Both the position numbers and the translations under genes were made by a program. Below, piece after piece: positions 1 through 7,844 of a DNA stretch of 50,489 nucleotides. The stretch is from Salinivirgaceae bacterium (lineage in GTDB: Bacteria; Bacteroidota; Bacteroidia; Bacteroidales; SZUA-534): NCBI GenBank assembly GCA_017557605.1, contig JAFYYJ010000024.1, positions 1 to 50,489 on the forward strand. Reading direction: 5' to 3'. Numbering within the stretch: the first letter of the stretch is position 1; every line of letters starts with the position of its first letter. The notes under the pieces were generated by a model. That model had not been told where the DNA came from. It ran no database searches and saw nothing but the letters and a program-made list of their open reading frames with translations.

Positions 1-962
1 ACTACTACTGTCGGAGTTGTATCCGCCAGACGTTCTTCCCCGCTTCGGAGAAGGCCTACTTGAACATTATGCGCGACAAGTTGGGCAAGGACCTTTTCGA
101 CGACCCCAACCACACCACCTGCACTGGAATCGCCTATCACTCTGACCTGGTGCCGATGCAGACCACCGAAACCGTTATTGCGCGGCATTTTGCGCTGATG
201 ACGGAGGCTGGATACGAGAATATGGCCATTTCGTGCGTCACGTCGTTCGGGCTTTACACCGAACTGCTGCACACGTGGGAGGAGTTCCCCGAAGAGGAGG
301 CCCGCGTGCGCCAATATCTGTGGGACGCCACGCGCCGCGAGTTCAAAAAACCGAAAAACATTGCCCACACGTCGGACACCATTTATAAATTCCGCAACGA
401 GATTGCCGCGCAAATGACTCACCCGCTGATAAATACAAAGACGGGCGAACCGCTCAAGGTGGTCGACCACATTGGCTGCCACTATGCAAAGATGTTCCCC
501 ACAAAGGGCGTCGGCGGAGCGGAGTTTCCGCGCGTGCTCACGGGGATGGTCGAGGCGTGGGGCGGCACCCCGATTGACTACCCCGAACGCCGCCACTGCT
601 GCGGTTTCGGCTTCCGCAACTATCTGGTGATGGCCAACCGCGGCTATTCGGTTGCCAACTCGAAGAAGAAATTTGAGTCGATGGCGCCCTACAAACCCGA
701 TTTTATTGTGGCAAACTGTCCTGGCTGCGCAATGTTCCTTGACCGCTGGCAATACACAATCCAACAGATGGAAGGCACCACCTACGGCCCTGACGGACAA
801 GGCATTCCGTCGCTCACCTACGAGGAGATGGCTGGCCTTGTGCTGGGCTACAACCCGTGGGAGTTGGGCTTGCAGATGCACCAAATCAACGTTGAGCCGC
901 TTTTAGACAAGATGGGCATTGAGTACGAGCCGCGCGACAAATGGATGGCTAAAAAACAATGA
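1..962 (+). CDS. hdrB: HdrB-like heterodisulfide reductase subunit B (5' end cut by window)
   Basis: The frame is open from base 3, so the gene starts left of the window; a TTG at 60 is not the real start. About 319 residues are visible. The family carries CCG domains that hold an unusual [4Fe-4S] cluster for disulfide or electron-transfer chemistry. The C-terminal CCG domain is complete: a Cys in HIGCHYAKM, then HCCGFGF, then NCPGC. The N-terminal one looks degenerate (YYCRSC, TTCTGIAY, SCVTSF, with the last Cys of the usual CxxC missing). It overlaps hdrA by an ATGA junction, so the two are translationally coupled. Together with hdrA, hdrC and the membrane subunit it resembles Hdr/Qmo complexes. 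The HdrB-family assignment is firm; the physiological substrate is unknown. Confidence 0.85.
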   Translation, partial: YYCRSCIRQTFFPASEKAYLNIMRDKLGKDLFDDPNHTTCTGIAYHSDLVPMQTTETVIARHFALMTEAGYENMAISCVTSFGLYTELLHTWEEFPEEEARVRQYLWDATRREFKKPKNIAHTSDTIYKFRNEIAAQMTHPLINTKTGEPLKVVDHIGCHYAKMFPTKGVGGAEFPRVLTGMVEAWGGTPIDYPERRHCCGFGFRNYLVMANRGYSVANSKKKFESMAPYKPDFIVANCPGCAMFLDRWQYTIQQMEGTTYGPDGQGIPSLTYEEMAGLVLGYNPWELGLQMHQINVEPLLDKMGIEYEPRDKWMAKKQ

Positions 963-2002
963 ATCAAGTGATTATGCAACAGAAAAATATAGCAATAATT
1001 GGTGGCGGACCTGCTGGAATTGAGGCGGCGGCAAGCCTTGCTGGGCTGGGGCACCACGTGTGGCTAATCGAGCGCGACAGCGAACTTGGCGGCCATTTGC
1101 GGCTGATGTTCAACCTTTTCCCCGACAAGCGCCCCGCCGACGAGGTGCTGCAAGAGATGCTCACACACGCCCAAAATCCGAATATCGAAATTCTGACTAA
1201 CACACAAGTTGTTGACTGCCAACAGATTGCCAATAATCGCTTTGCGCTGAAAACCGACAAAGGCCAAACGCTTGAGGCCGACGCCGTGCTGATGGCCACG
1301 GGCTACCGCCTGTTCGACGCCGCCCGCAAAGAGGAGTACGGCTACGGAATCTATCCTGGCGTGATAAACAGTTTCGAACTCGAGGCGATGCTGAAAAACA
1401 ACGCGCTGAAAAACGTGAAAGGCGAAGTGCCGCGCCGCGTGATTCTGCTGCACTGCATTGGCTCGCGCGACGAGAAAGTCGGAAATCATTATTGCTCAAA
1501 GGTTTGCTGCGTGACGGCCGTCAAACAGGCAATCGAAATCAAGCGCCGCCACCCCGACACCGAAGTTTTCTGTTTCTATATGGATATCCGTATGTTCGGG
1601 CCGTACTACGAGGAACTCTACCGCGAGGCGCAGGAGAAGTGGAAAGTGTCGTTTGTGCGCGGCAAGATTTCGGAGGCCGCCGCCAATCTCGACGGCGAAA
1701 TTCAGATAAAAGCCGAAGACACGCTCATTGGCAAGCCCCTGCATATGCGCACCGACCTTCTGGTGCTGATGTGCGGAATGGAGGCCGACACCGATGAGCC
1801 TGTGGCACAGCAACTTGGCATTGCGCGCGGACAGAACCGCTTCTTCCGCTCGGCCGACAACTACACGCTCTACAACAACACCAACGTTGAGGGCGTCTTC
1901 ACCGCTGGCGCCTGCACCGCCCCAATGAACATTATCGACACCATTGCCAATGCCCGCGCGGCGGCGATTTCGATACATAATTATTTAGGATGTAGGAGTT
2001 AG
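959..2002 (+). CDS. hdrA: HdrA/QmoA-like FAD-binding iron-sulfur subunit
   Basis: A 347-residue flavoprotein with an N-terminal Rossmann FAD site (IAIIGGGPAGIEAA, about residue 10) and the HdrA-type cysteine patch CIGSRDE...YCSKVCC near residues 165-185, expected to bind a [4Fe-4S] cluster. The C-terminal GVFTAGACTAP segment is the second FAD contact seen in this superfamily. It is short, without the C-terminal ferredoxin domain of methanogen HdrA, which is closer to QmoA. The start is ATG 959 overlapping the hdrB stop; a second in-frame ATG at 974 is also possible. It is the likely electron-distributing subunit of the complex. The rest of the locus resumes only at 4884, after two unrelated genes. 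Confidence 0.85.
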   Translation: MNQVIMQQKNIAIIGGGPAGIEAAASLAGLGHHVWLIERDSELGGHLRLMFNLFPDKRPADEVLQEMLTHAQNPNIEILTNTQVVDCQQIANNRFALKTDKGQTLEADAVLMATGYRLFDAARKEEYGYGIYPGVINSFELEAMLKNNALKNVKGEVPRRVILLHCIGSRDEKVGNHYCSKVCCVTAVKQAIEIKRRHPDTEVFCFYMDIRMFGPYYEELYREAQEKWKVSFVRGKISEAAANLDGEIQIKAEDTLIGKPLHMRTDLLVLMCGMEADTDEPVAQQLGIARGQNRFFRSADNYTLYNNTNVEGVFTAGACTAPMNIIDTIANARAAAISIHNYLGCRS

Positions 2003-2177
2003 AAATTAGGAATTAGGATTTAATTACGAATTACGAATTAGGAATTACGATGTAGGGACGTCATACTATGGCGTCCGTTGAAATAAAAAATGATAATAAT
2101 TATCGGATAAAATCGGGTTAAATCGGTTAGAAAAAACGATTCACCGATTGACCGATTAAACGATTAAACAACAAAAA
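2003..2177. repeat. Low-complexity intergenic tract of short repeated words
   Basis: The tract after hdrA is built from repeats of words such as TTAGGAATTA, ATTACGAATTA and ACCGATTAAACGATTAA. It contains no open frame and no recognisable RNA. A perfect-arm hairpin (listed separately) sits in its middle. It marks the upstream junction of the AlbA_2/exonuclease block inserted between hdrA and hdrC. Confidence 0.6.
2056..2076. repeat. Palindromic element GGACGTCAT-ACT-ATGGCGTCC
   Basis: Nine-base arms pair (one G-T wobble) around a 3-base loop, preceded by GTAG. It has the look of the small dispersed palindromes beginning GTAGGGACG that occur in many copies in some Bacteroidota genomes; that resemblance is from memory, not a search. 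No T-run follows on either strand, so a terminator role is unlikely. Confidence 0.5.
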
Positions 2178-3929
2178 ATGACCGAAACCAACCGTATCGA
2201 ACTGAAACGTGAGTTGAATGACGAACTCGACCTTGAGAAGGATGTTATCGCCTTTCTCAACAATCGCGAGGGCGGAATCATTTACGTTGGCATTGACAAG
2301 GATGGGACTGTTGTAGGCGTGAAGGATATCGACGGCGATATGCTGAAGATTAAAGACCGTATCCGCAAAAACATTTCACCTTCGCCGATGGGCTTGTTCG
2401 ATGTGTTGGCCGAAAACATTGACGGAACCGCTGTTATAAAGATTTTCCTTGCGTCGGGCAGCGACAAGCCGTATTACAAAACCAAATACGGAATGAGCAC
2501 GCGCGGCTGCTACATAAGAGTTGGCACCGCCGCCGAACCGATGACAACCGATATGATTGAAGACCTGTTCGCCCACCGCGTCCGTAACTCGCTGAAAAAC
2601 ATACCGTCGCCACGGCAAAAACTCACTTTCCGCCAACTTCATATTTATTACGAATCGAAAGGTTTGGCACTGAACGACGCTTTTGCGCTGACATTGGATT
2701 TGCTGACCGACGACGGACGCTACAACTACGTGGCTTTTCTGTTGGCCGACGAGAACAATGTGTCGATAAAAGTGGCGAAATATTCGGGCACCGACAGGCT
2801 CGACCTTATATCGAACAACGAGTTTGGATATTGCAGCCTGCTGAAAGCCACCGATTTGGTTTTGGACAAATTGAGCACCGAAAACTACATACAAACCCGA
2901 AAAACCGAAAAATTCAGGATTGACACCCCATTGTGGAACAAACTGGCTGTCCGCGAGGCAGTTATCAATGCCATTGTCCACAACGACTACACAAACGAGG
3001 TGCCGCCGAAATTCGAGATTTTCTCTGACCGATTAGAAATAACTTCATACGGCAAAATACCTGCGGGATTGACTGAAGATGAGTTCTTTAGCGGTGTTTC
3101 AATTCCCCGCAACAAAGAGTTGATGCGCGTTTTCCGCGATGTTGAGATGGTGGAGGCGTTAGGTTCGGGTATGCCTGTTATTTTGAGCAACTACGGTCGG
3201 CAGTCGTACGAGTTTTTGCCGCACTTCATTCGGCAGATAATTCCGTCGAGGGCATTGGGCGATGATACCAAAATGTCACCAAATGTCACCAAAATGTCAC
3301 CAAAATGTCACCAAAATGTCACCAAAAGCAATGCTTTAGGTAATATAAACGAATTGACTGACAGACAGCGTGATATATTGAGTATTATAGTCCAAAATGA
3401 TACCAAAAATGTCCAATTAGATGTCCAATTAGATGTCCAATTAACCACAACAACTATTGCGAAACAACTATCAGTTAATTACAAAACCATTCAGCGCGAC
3501 CTAACAATACTGCTTAATAATCAATTAATTAAACGCGTTGGCGGCAACCGTTACGGCTATTGGACAATAGGTGAAAGACTGAACGAATTAGGCGGAATTT
3601 TGGTGACAAATACTGAAAATGATACCAAAAATGTCGCAGATAATGTCGCAGTAGAACTTGCTGATGAAAAGCAATTTATACTAAATTTGATTGCTAAAAA
3701 CGCCAAAAATGATACCAAAAATGTCGCACTAAATGATACCAAAACCGAAACTGAAAAACGGCGAGAGGTGATTGTGGATTTAATTAAGGGAAATAAAACA
3801 ATAACAGTGACTGAACTTGCAAGGCAAATGAATGTCACCCAAAGGACTATACTTCGTGAACTTTCCGAAATGCGCCACATTGTCCAACACGTTGGACCCA
3901 CCCGTGGCGGGCATTGGGAATTCTTGTAA
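2178..3929 (+). CDS. AlbA_2 (Schlafen-type) / HATPase / winged-helix protein with repeat-rich linkers
   Basis: A 583-residue protein. Residues 1-125 match the AlbA_2 domain (IELKRELN near the start, FLNNREGGIIYVGIDKDG). Residues about 250-350 look like the HATPase_c_4 module (REAVINAIVHNDYT as the N-box, then DRLEITSYGKIP and GSGMPVI). Two winged-helix domains follow: about 395-455 (LTDRQRDIL... VNYKTIQRDL) and about 515-583 (VTELARQMNVTQRTILREL). The linkers contain an 11-bp tandem array, a 12-bp tandem array and three copies of an 18-bp word encoding NDTKNV. Relatives are annotated as predicted transcriptional regulators, and some occur near defence genes. It is followed 37 bp later by an exonuclease gene. 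Domain calls are firm; the role is unknown. Confidence 0.85.
   Translation: MTETNRIELKRELNDELDLEKDVIAFLNNREGGIIYVGIDKDGTVVGVKDIDGDMLKIKDRIRKNISPSPMGLFDVLAENIDGTAVIKIFLASGSDKPYYKTKYGMSTRGCYIRVGTAAEPMTTDMIEDLFAHRVRNSLKNIPSPRQKLTFRQLHIYYESKGLALNDAFALTLDLLTDDGRYNYVAFLLADENNVSIKVAKYSGTDRLDLISNNEFGYCSLLKATDLVLDKLSTENYIQTRKTEKFRIDTPLWNKLAVREAVINAIVHNDYTNEVPPKFEIFSDRLEITSYGKIPAGLTEDEFFSGVSIPRNKELMRVFRDVEMVEALGSGMPVILSNYGRQSYEFLPHFIRQIIPSRALGDDTKMSPNVTKMSPKCHQNVTKSNALGNINELTDRQRDILSIIVQNDTKNVQLDVQLDVQLTTTTIAKQLSVNYKTIQRDLTILLNNQLIKRVGGNRYGYWTIGERLNELGGILVTNTENDTKNVADNVAVELADEKQFILNLIAKNAKNDTKNVALNDTKTETEKRREVIVDLIKGNKTITVTELARQMNVTQRTILRELSEMRHIVQHVGPTRGGHWEFL
3267..3327 (+). repeat. 11-bp tandem repeat (ACCAAAATGTC), five units plus a partial
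   Basis: Five consecutive units (11, 10, 11, 11 and 11 bases) and a 7-base partial lie inside the AlbA_2/HATPase gene at about residue 364, between the ATPase-like part and the first winged helix. Because 11 and 10 are not multiples of three, gain or loss of one unit shifts the reading frame and would remove both winged-helix domains. Confidence 0.9.
3396..3725 (+). repeat. Dispersed 18-bp repeat AATGATACCAAAAATGTC, three exact copies
   Basis: Exact copies begin at 3396, 3618 and 3708, with a shortened copy near 3732, all in the same frame and encoding NDTKNV. They precede each winged-helix domain, as if linker segments had been duplicated. The word shares its core with the 11-bp array upstream. 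Confidence 0.8.
3411..3443 (+). repeat. 12-bp tandem repeat (GTCCAATTAGAT), nearly three units
   Basis: Two full units and a 9-base partial encode VQLD-VQLD-VQL in the linker before the first winged helix. This repeat is in frame, so copy changes would alter linker length only. Confidence 0.85.
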
Positions 3930-3966
3930 TTTGAATATCTATAGAAATTTGCCAACTTTAAAATAT

Positions 3967-4830
3967 ATGGTTATGGATAATAACACTTTTATTGCAGTAG
4001 ATTTTGAGACAGCGACATATGATAGGATGGCGTGTCAAATAGGCATTACTATAGTGGAAAATGGTGAGATTAAAGACACTATTGTACAATTAATTCAACC
4101 ACCACATAATTATTATGATTTGAATTGCGTAAAAGTTCACCATATCACACCTGAAAAAACCGCAAACGCACCTACGTTCGATAAGTTGTGGCCAAAATTG
4201 GAGCCATTATTCACAAGTTATATTGCAGTAGCACACAATGCTTCTTTTGATGAATCAGTATTGCGGAAAAATCTTGATTATTATGGTATTCCGCACAACA
4301 AAATATTACCTTTTTTCTGCACGTATGACATTTACGGTTTGTCACTTGAAAACCTTTGCAAGGCATTTCATATGCCAATAGAGGGGCACCACGATGCGGG
4401 GTTTGATTCCTTGTGTTGTGCAAAGTTTTTTCTGAATTTCTCAAACCACGTAAGACCTGATATGTCTCTTGGCTTTGCAGAACCAAAGAAAAAAACTGAA
4501 ACAAGTTCGTCAAAACAAATAAAAGGGGCTTTATTAAAAAAAGATTTGACAAACGCAGACCCTGAAAATCCTTTTTATAATAAAAAGGTTGTTATTACTG
4601 GTGTTTTCACAATAGATAGGGATGTGTTGGCGGAAACATTTAAAACGATGGGAGCGGATGTCAATTCAAGTATTTCAAAAAAAACGAATTATGTGATAAT
4701 TGGTAATGCACCTGGTCCTGCAAAAATGGAAAAACTTGATAGCCTGATTGCGGAAGGTTGTAATATTCGCAAACTGTACCAATGCGATATTGATGAAATT
4801 TTTGCAGGTAATTTGGAAAAATACAAGTAA
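3967..4830 (+). CDS. DEDDh 3'-5' exonuclease with C-terminal BRCT domain
   Basis: Residues about 4-165 form a DnaQ-like DEDDh exonuclease: VDFETA (Exo I), HNASFD (Exo II) and HHDAGFD (Exo III) supply the metal-binding acids and the general-base His. Residues about 205-285 form a BRCT domain (KKVVITGVF, GADVNSSISKKTNYVII, KLDSLIAEG). Similar exonuclease-BRCT fusions are usually annotated as DNA polymerase III epsilon-like and are presumed to act in DNA repair or nucleic-acid degradation. ATG 3967 was chosen (ATG 3973 also possible) because the longer open frame to 3832 runs into the previous gene with unrelated sequence. The gene is visibly more AT-rich than the hdr genes on both sides, suggesting a separate origin. 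Confidence 0.85.
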   Translation: MVMDNNTFIAVDFETATYDRMACQIGITIVENGEIKDTIVQLIQPPHNYYDLNCVKVHHITPEKTANAPTFDKLWPKLEPLFTSYIAVAHNASFDESVLRKNLDYYGIPHNKILPFFCTYDIYGLSLENLCKAFHMPIEGHHDAGFDSLCCAKFFLNFSNHVRPDMSLGFAEPKKKTETSSSKQIKGALLKKDLTNADPENPFYNKKVVITGVFTIDRDVLAETFKTMGADVNSSISKKTNYVIIGNAPGPAKMEKLDSLIAEGCNIRKLYQCDIDEIFAGNLEKYK

Positions 4831-4883
4831 AGAGTGCAGATAATTAACTTCTAAACTTTCAACTTTAAACTTTCAACTAAACA

Positions 4884-5225
4884 ATGTGGGGCTTTAAGAT
4901 AGCAAAATCGCAGAGTATCAACTACGACCGCAACGACAAGGAGATAATGCGGACGGTCTTGGACAGTGAGCCGTCGCTGCGCGTTTGTATGGCCTGCGGC
5001 GGTTGCACGTCGACCTGCTCGGCGGGGAACCTGCTGCCCACATTCAACATACGCCGCCTGAACACACTGCTGCAGCGCGGCGAGTACGCGCAACTGCGCA
5101 ACGAACTCAACAACTGTATGCTGTGCGGCAAATGCACGCTCGTCTGCCCGCGCGGCGTCAATATCCGCAACATTGTTCTTAACACACGCGAAGCCTTGAT
5201 GAAATATGAATCCGACACCATTTGA
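4884..5225 (+). CDS. hdrC: HdrC-like ferredoxin subunit
   Basis: A 113-residue protein with two classical [4Fe-4S] motifs: CMACGGCTSTC (Cys 35, 38, 41, 45) and CMLCGKCTLVC (Cys 78, 81, 84, 88). This is the size and layout of HdrC or the N-terminal part of QmoC. It should pass electrons between HdrA and the CCG subunits. It overlaps the following membrane subunit by 20 bp, indicating coupled translation. The upstream partners hdrB and hdrA are separated from it by the AlbA_2/exonuclease insert. Confidence 0.88.
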   Translation: MWGFKIAKSQSINYDRNDKEIMRTVLDSEPSLRVCMACGGCTSTCSAGNLLPTFNIRRLNTLLQRGEYAQLRNELNNCMLCGKCTLVCPRGVNIRNIVLNTREALMKYESDTI

Positions 5226-6972
5226 CATATTCGTGCTGCCGTTCACCGTCGGAATGAGCCTGCTATTTGCCTATCTCATACTGAAATACGCAAGTTGGAT
5301 TTGGTATTTCGACCGCGACGACAAACTCAAAATCCTTCGCGGACTGTTCAGCCTGAAATCGCTCAAGGCCGCAAAGGAGATATTTCTCGAAAGCCTGATT
5401 CACCGCAAGATGTTCTTGGTAAACAAGCGGTTAGGTTATATGCATATGAGCCTTGCCTTCGGATGGTTTCTGCTCATTGTCATTGGCGCCGTCGAGGGGC
5501 ACACCTATATGGGTGGCGCCGCGCCGTTCTATTTCCCCATTTTCTTCGTCTATTTCGTGCCCGACGACGAGTCGTTCTTCTTCGCCCGCGGCTTTGTGCA
5601 ACTGATGGACGCCGCGCTGCTGCTCGTTCTCTCGGGCGTGGTGGTGGCCATTGTCAAGCGGTTCTACAAGCGCATTGTGGGGATGAAAAGCACCACCCAA
5701 CTGCGCTTGCGCGATAAGATGGTGCTCTACTCGCTGTGGCTCATTTTCCCGTTGAGGCTTTTCGCCGAAAGCGCCACCTGCGGCCTGCACGGCAGCGGCG
5801 GATTCCTGACAGGCACCGTCGGCTCGCTGATGGCCGCCACGCTTCCGCTCGAGGCGATAGAGTATCCGCTCTGGTGGGCCTATTCAATCGACCTTTGCCT
5901 GTTCTTCATTGGGCTGCCCTTCAGCCGATATATGCACATTCCAACCGAAATGGTGCTTATCTTCTTCAAGAACTGGGGCATAAGGCTGAAGCCCGATAAT
6001 CCGATACTCGAGGAGGTGATGGTGCTCTCGTGTCCGCGCTGCGGCGTTTGTATCGACCGCTGCCAACTCAACACCGCCGTGGGCAACCACGACACGCAGG
6101 CCGTCTATTTCCTGCAGCGAATCCGCAACAGCGAGGAACACTCGGCGCAAGCCAAAAACTGCCTGATGTGCGGCCGATGCGAGTCAGTCTGCCCTGTCGG
6201 GATAGATTTGAACGCAATCCGTCTGCGCCACCGTCAGAACTTCACGCCCGAAACCTTTGTGCCGCAATACAATAACGCTGAAGCGCGAAAGGTCGATGTG
6301 GTATTCTTCACAGGCTGTATGGGCCATTTGGTGCCGAAGACAAAAGACGCTATGGTGAAGATTCTCAACGCTTCGGGCGACAACTACTGGTTTATGGACG
6401 CTGACGGAGGCGTGTGCTGCGGCCGCCCGATGAAACTTGCGGGACAGACTACCGCCGCCGAAAAACTGATGGCCAAAAACCGTCAGTCGATTATCGACAG
6501 CGGAGCCCGCACGCTTGTAACGTCGTGCCCAATCTGCTACAAGGTTTTCCGCGAGGACTACAATCTCGACATTGAGATTCTGCACCACACCGAATATATC
6601 AAACGCTTGATTGACAGCGGGAAAATAAAAGTCGGCAAACTCAACACCGCCGTGGCCTATCACGACCCCTGCGAACTTGGCCGTGGTGCGGGAATCTACG
6701 CCGAACCGCGTGCCGTGCTTGGCGCCGTTGCCACTCTCGCCCCCGTTCCCGACGAGTGCAAAAACTCGCTCTGCTGCGGCGGCAGCCTGGCCAACCTGAC
6801 GCTGCCTTCGGCCGACAAAATGCGTATTGCCCAACAGACAATGACAAGCCTTACCACCAACCACCCCGATGTGGTTGCCACCGCCTGCCCACTCTGCAAA
6901 AAAACTCTCAACCGCACCCAAATGGCACCCGTTGAGGACATTGCGGAATTAGTGGCGGAGGCGATGAAGTAA
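5206..6972 (+). CDS. Membrane-anchored HdrD-like iron-sulfur protein (cytochrome b-like domain + two CCG domains)
   Basis: A 588-residue fusion. The first 255 residues hold about five or six hydrophobic segments with His residues suited to haem b (GYMHMSLAFG, EGHTYMG, RYMHIPTEM), as in HdrE, QmoC or NarI-like anchors. Two 4Fe-4S motifs follow (CPRCGVCIDRC near 276; CLMCGRCESVC near 319). Two CCG domains close the protein: GCMGH...GVCCGRP...SCPICY, and HDPCELG...SLCCGGS...CPLCKK. It therefore combines HdrE-like and HdrD-like functions and probably exchanges electrons with the quinone pool. The N-terminus overlaps hdrC. The electron donor or acceptor cannot be read from the sequence. Confidence 0.82.
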   Translation: MNPTPFDIFVLPFTVGMSLLFAYLILKYASWIWYFDRDDKLKILRGLFSLKSLKAAKEIFLESLIHRKMFLVNKRLGYMHMSLAFGWFLLIVIGAVEGHTYMGGAAPFYFPIFFVYFVPDDESFFFARGFVQLMDAALLLVLSGVVVAIVKRFYKRIVGMKSTTQLRLRDKMVLYSLWLIFPLRLFAESATCGLHGSGGFLTGTVGSLMAATLPLEAIEYPLWWAYSIDLCLFFIGLPFSRYMHIPTEMVLIFFKNWGIRLKPDNPILEEVMVLSCPRCGVCIDRCQLNTAVGNHDTQAVYFLQRIRNSEEHSAQAKNCLMCGRCESVCPVGIDLNAIRLRHRQNFTPETFVPQYNNAEARKVDVVFFTGCMGHLVPKTKDAMVKILNASGDNYWFMDADGGVCCGRPMKLAGQTTAAEKLMAKNRQSIIDSGARTLVTSCPICYKVFREDYNLDIEILHHTEYIKRLIDSGKIKVGKLNTAVAYHDPCELGRGAGIYAEPRAVLGAVATLAPVPDECKNSLCCGGSLANLTLPSADKMRIAQQTMTSLTTNHPDVVATACPLCKKTLNRTQMAPVEDIAELVAEAMK

Positions 6973-7126
6973 GAGGGGAACAGAAAAACAACCGTCAATT
7001 TTTTCCGAGCATAATCTGATTTTTTATTTTATTTGCACAAAAAATAAGGCTATTGCATAACAAATTGATTGAAATATCGTTTTTTATGCAATGCTCATTA
7101 AAAACAACTATTAATTAATTGAAATT

Positions 7127-7687
7127 ATGAAACATTTATTACGCAACTTATGTTTGGCAGCAGTGGTCGTAAGCGGCTTCTCCGCTTGCCAAAGCGAAGA
7201 TGAAATGGAAGACAAAATCCTTGACGGCGTATGCTGGGAAGGAACATTGCCCATTAGTCAACATCACGGTGAAAAAAGCTATTCAAGCCGATACTATTTT
7301 GTTGAAGTGAATGGTTATGGATTAGGATTTGACGAATCCTACTATAAAGGAATACGCGATACCACATTTGAATTTTCTTGGTATTGGTGGGATGAGCGCT
7401 ACTCGATGCTCGCATTGAACTATGGTGGAAGATATGGTGAAGACAAATCATTCATCAACATCCGCAAGGTAACTCACCGCTACATTTATGGTTGGTACTA
7501 CAAATCACTTGAAGATTATGAGTATGACACCAATAATGGCAGCAACAGAGTCAGAGGTACAGAAATTGAGTTGAAACGTGTTGACGACTACGATGAAGAT
7601 TATCTTAACAAAATAATAGATGATTGGCGTAATGGCAATGCCACTTTTGTACCAATGGACCCACTGGACAAACGTTGGAAAAAATAA
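7127..7687 (+). CDS. Small lipoprotein, function unknown
   Basis: A 186-residue protein with a lipoprotein signal peptide (MKHLLRNL..., lipobox GFSAC, Cys about 21). The mature part is rich in Tyr and Trp and acidic at the C-terminus, which suggests a compact beta-rich domain, but I recognise no family. It stands alone, with about 150 bp of AT-rich sequence in front and a strong hairpin behind. The signal peptide makes it a convincing gene; the function is open. Confidence 0.75.
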   Translation: MKHLLRNLCLAAVVVSGFSACQSEDEMEDKILDGVCWEGTLPISQHHGEKSYSSRYYFVEVNGYGLGFDESYYKGIRDTTFEFSWYWWDERYSMLALNYGGRYGEDKSFINIRKVTHRYIYGWYYKSLEDYEYDTNNGSNRVRGTEIELKRVDDYDEDYLNKIIDDWRNGNATFVPMDPLDKRWKK

Positions 7688-7712
7688 AACCAATCCACAA
7701 TAAAGACATTGC

Positions 7713-7754
7713 AACAGGAAAATAACATGGCAAACGCCGTGTTATTTTCTTGTT
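7713..7754 (+). terminator. Long hairpin after lipoprotein gene
   Basis: Arms 7713-7731 and 7736-7754 pair over about 19 bp, with G-T wobbles, around loop AAAC. A T-rich right arm ends the structure. It separates the lipoprotein gene from the tRNA just downstream. Confidence 0.7.
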
Positions 7755-7768
7755 AAGCAAAGTCAAAT

Positions 7769-7840
7769 GCCCCTGTAGTTCAACGGATAGAACGGAAGTT
7801 TCCTAAACTTTAAATTTGAGTTCGATTCTCAGCGGGGGTA
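7769..7840 (+). tRNA. tRNA-Arg (anticodon CCT)
   Basis: A cloverleaf folds by eye: acceptor GCCCCTG/CGGGGGT with two G-T pairs; D stem GTTC/GAAC; anticodon stem GAAGT/ACTTT with loop TTCCTAA, giving anticodon CCT (reads AGG); T stem TTGAG/CTCAG with loop TTCGATT; discriminator A. The next bases are CCT, so the terminal CCA is not encoded, as is common in Bacteroidota. Confidence 0.93.
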
Positions 7841-7844
7841 CCTC

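Noticed and set aside
60..962. hdrB starting at TTG 60
   Set aside because: The frame is open to the window edge with conserved Cys residues upstream, so the gene is truncated by the window.
3267..3327. Regular repeats resembling a small CRISPR array
   Set aside because: Units are 11 bp and directly abutting with no spacers, and they lie inside an open reading frame with no cas genes nearby.
3832..3966. N-terminal extension of the exonuclease gene back to 3832
   Set aside because: The extra 45 residues overlap the end of the AlbA_2 gene in another frame and do not look like an exonuclease N-terminus; ATG 3967 begins just before the Exo I motif.
6184..6921. 245-codon minus-strand frame
   Set aside because: It is antisense to the CCG-domain part of the membrane Hdr subunit and lacks protein-like character.
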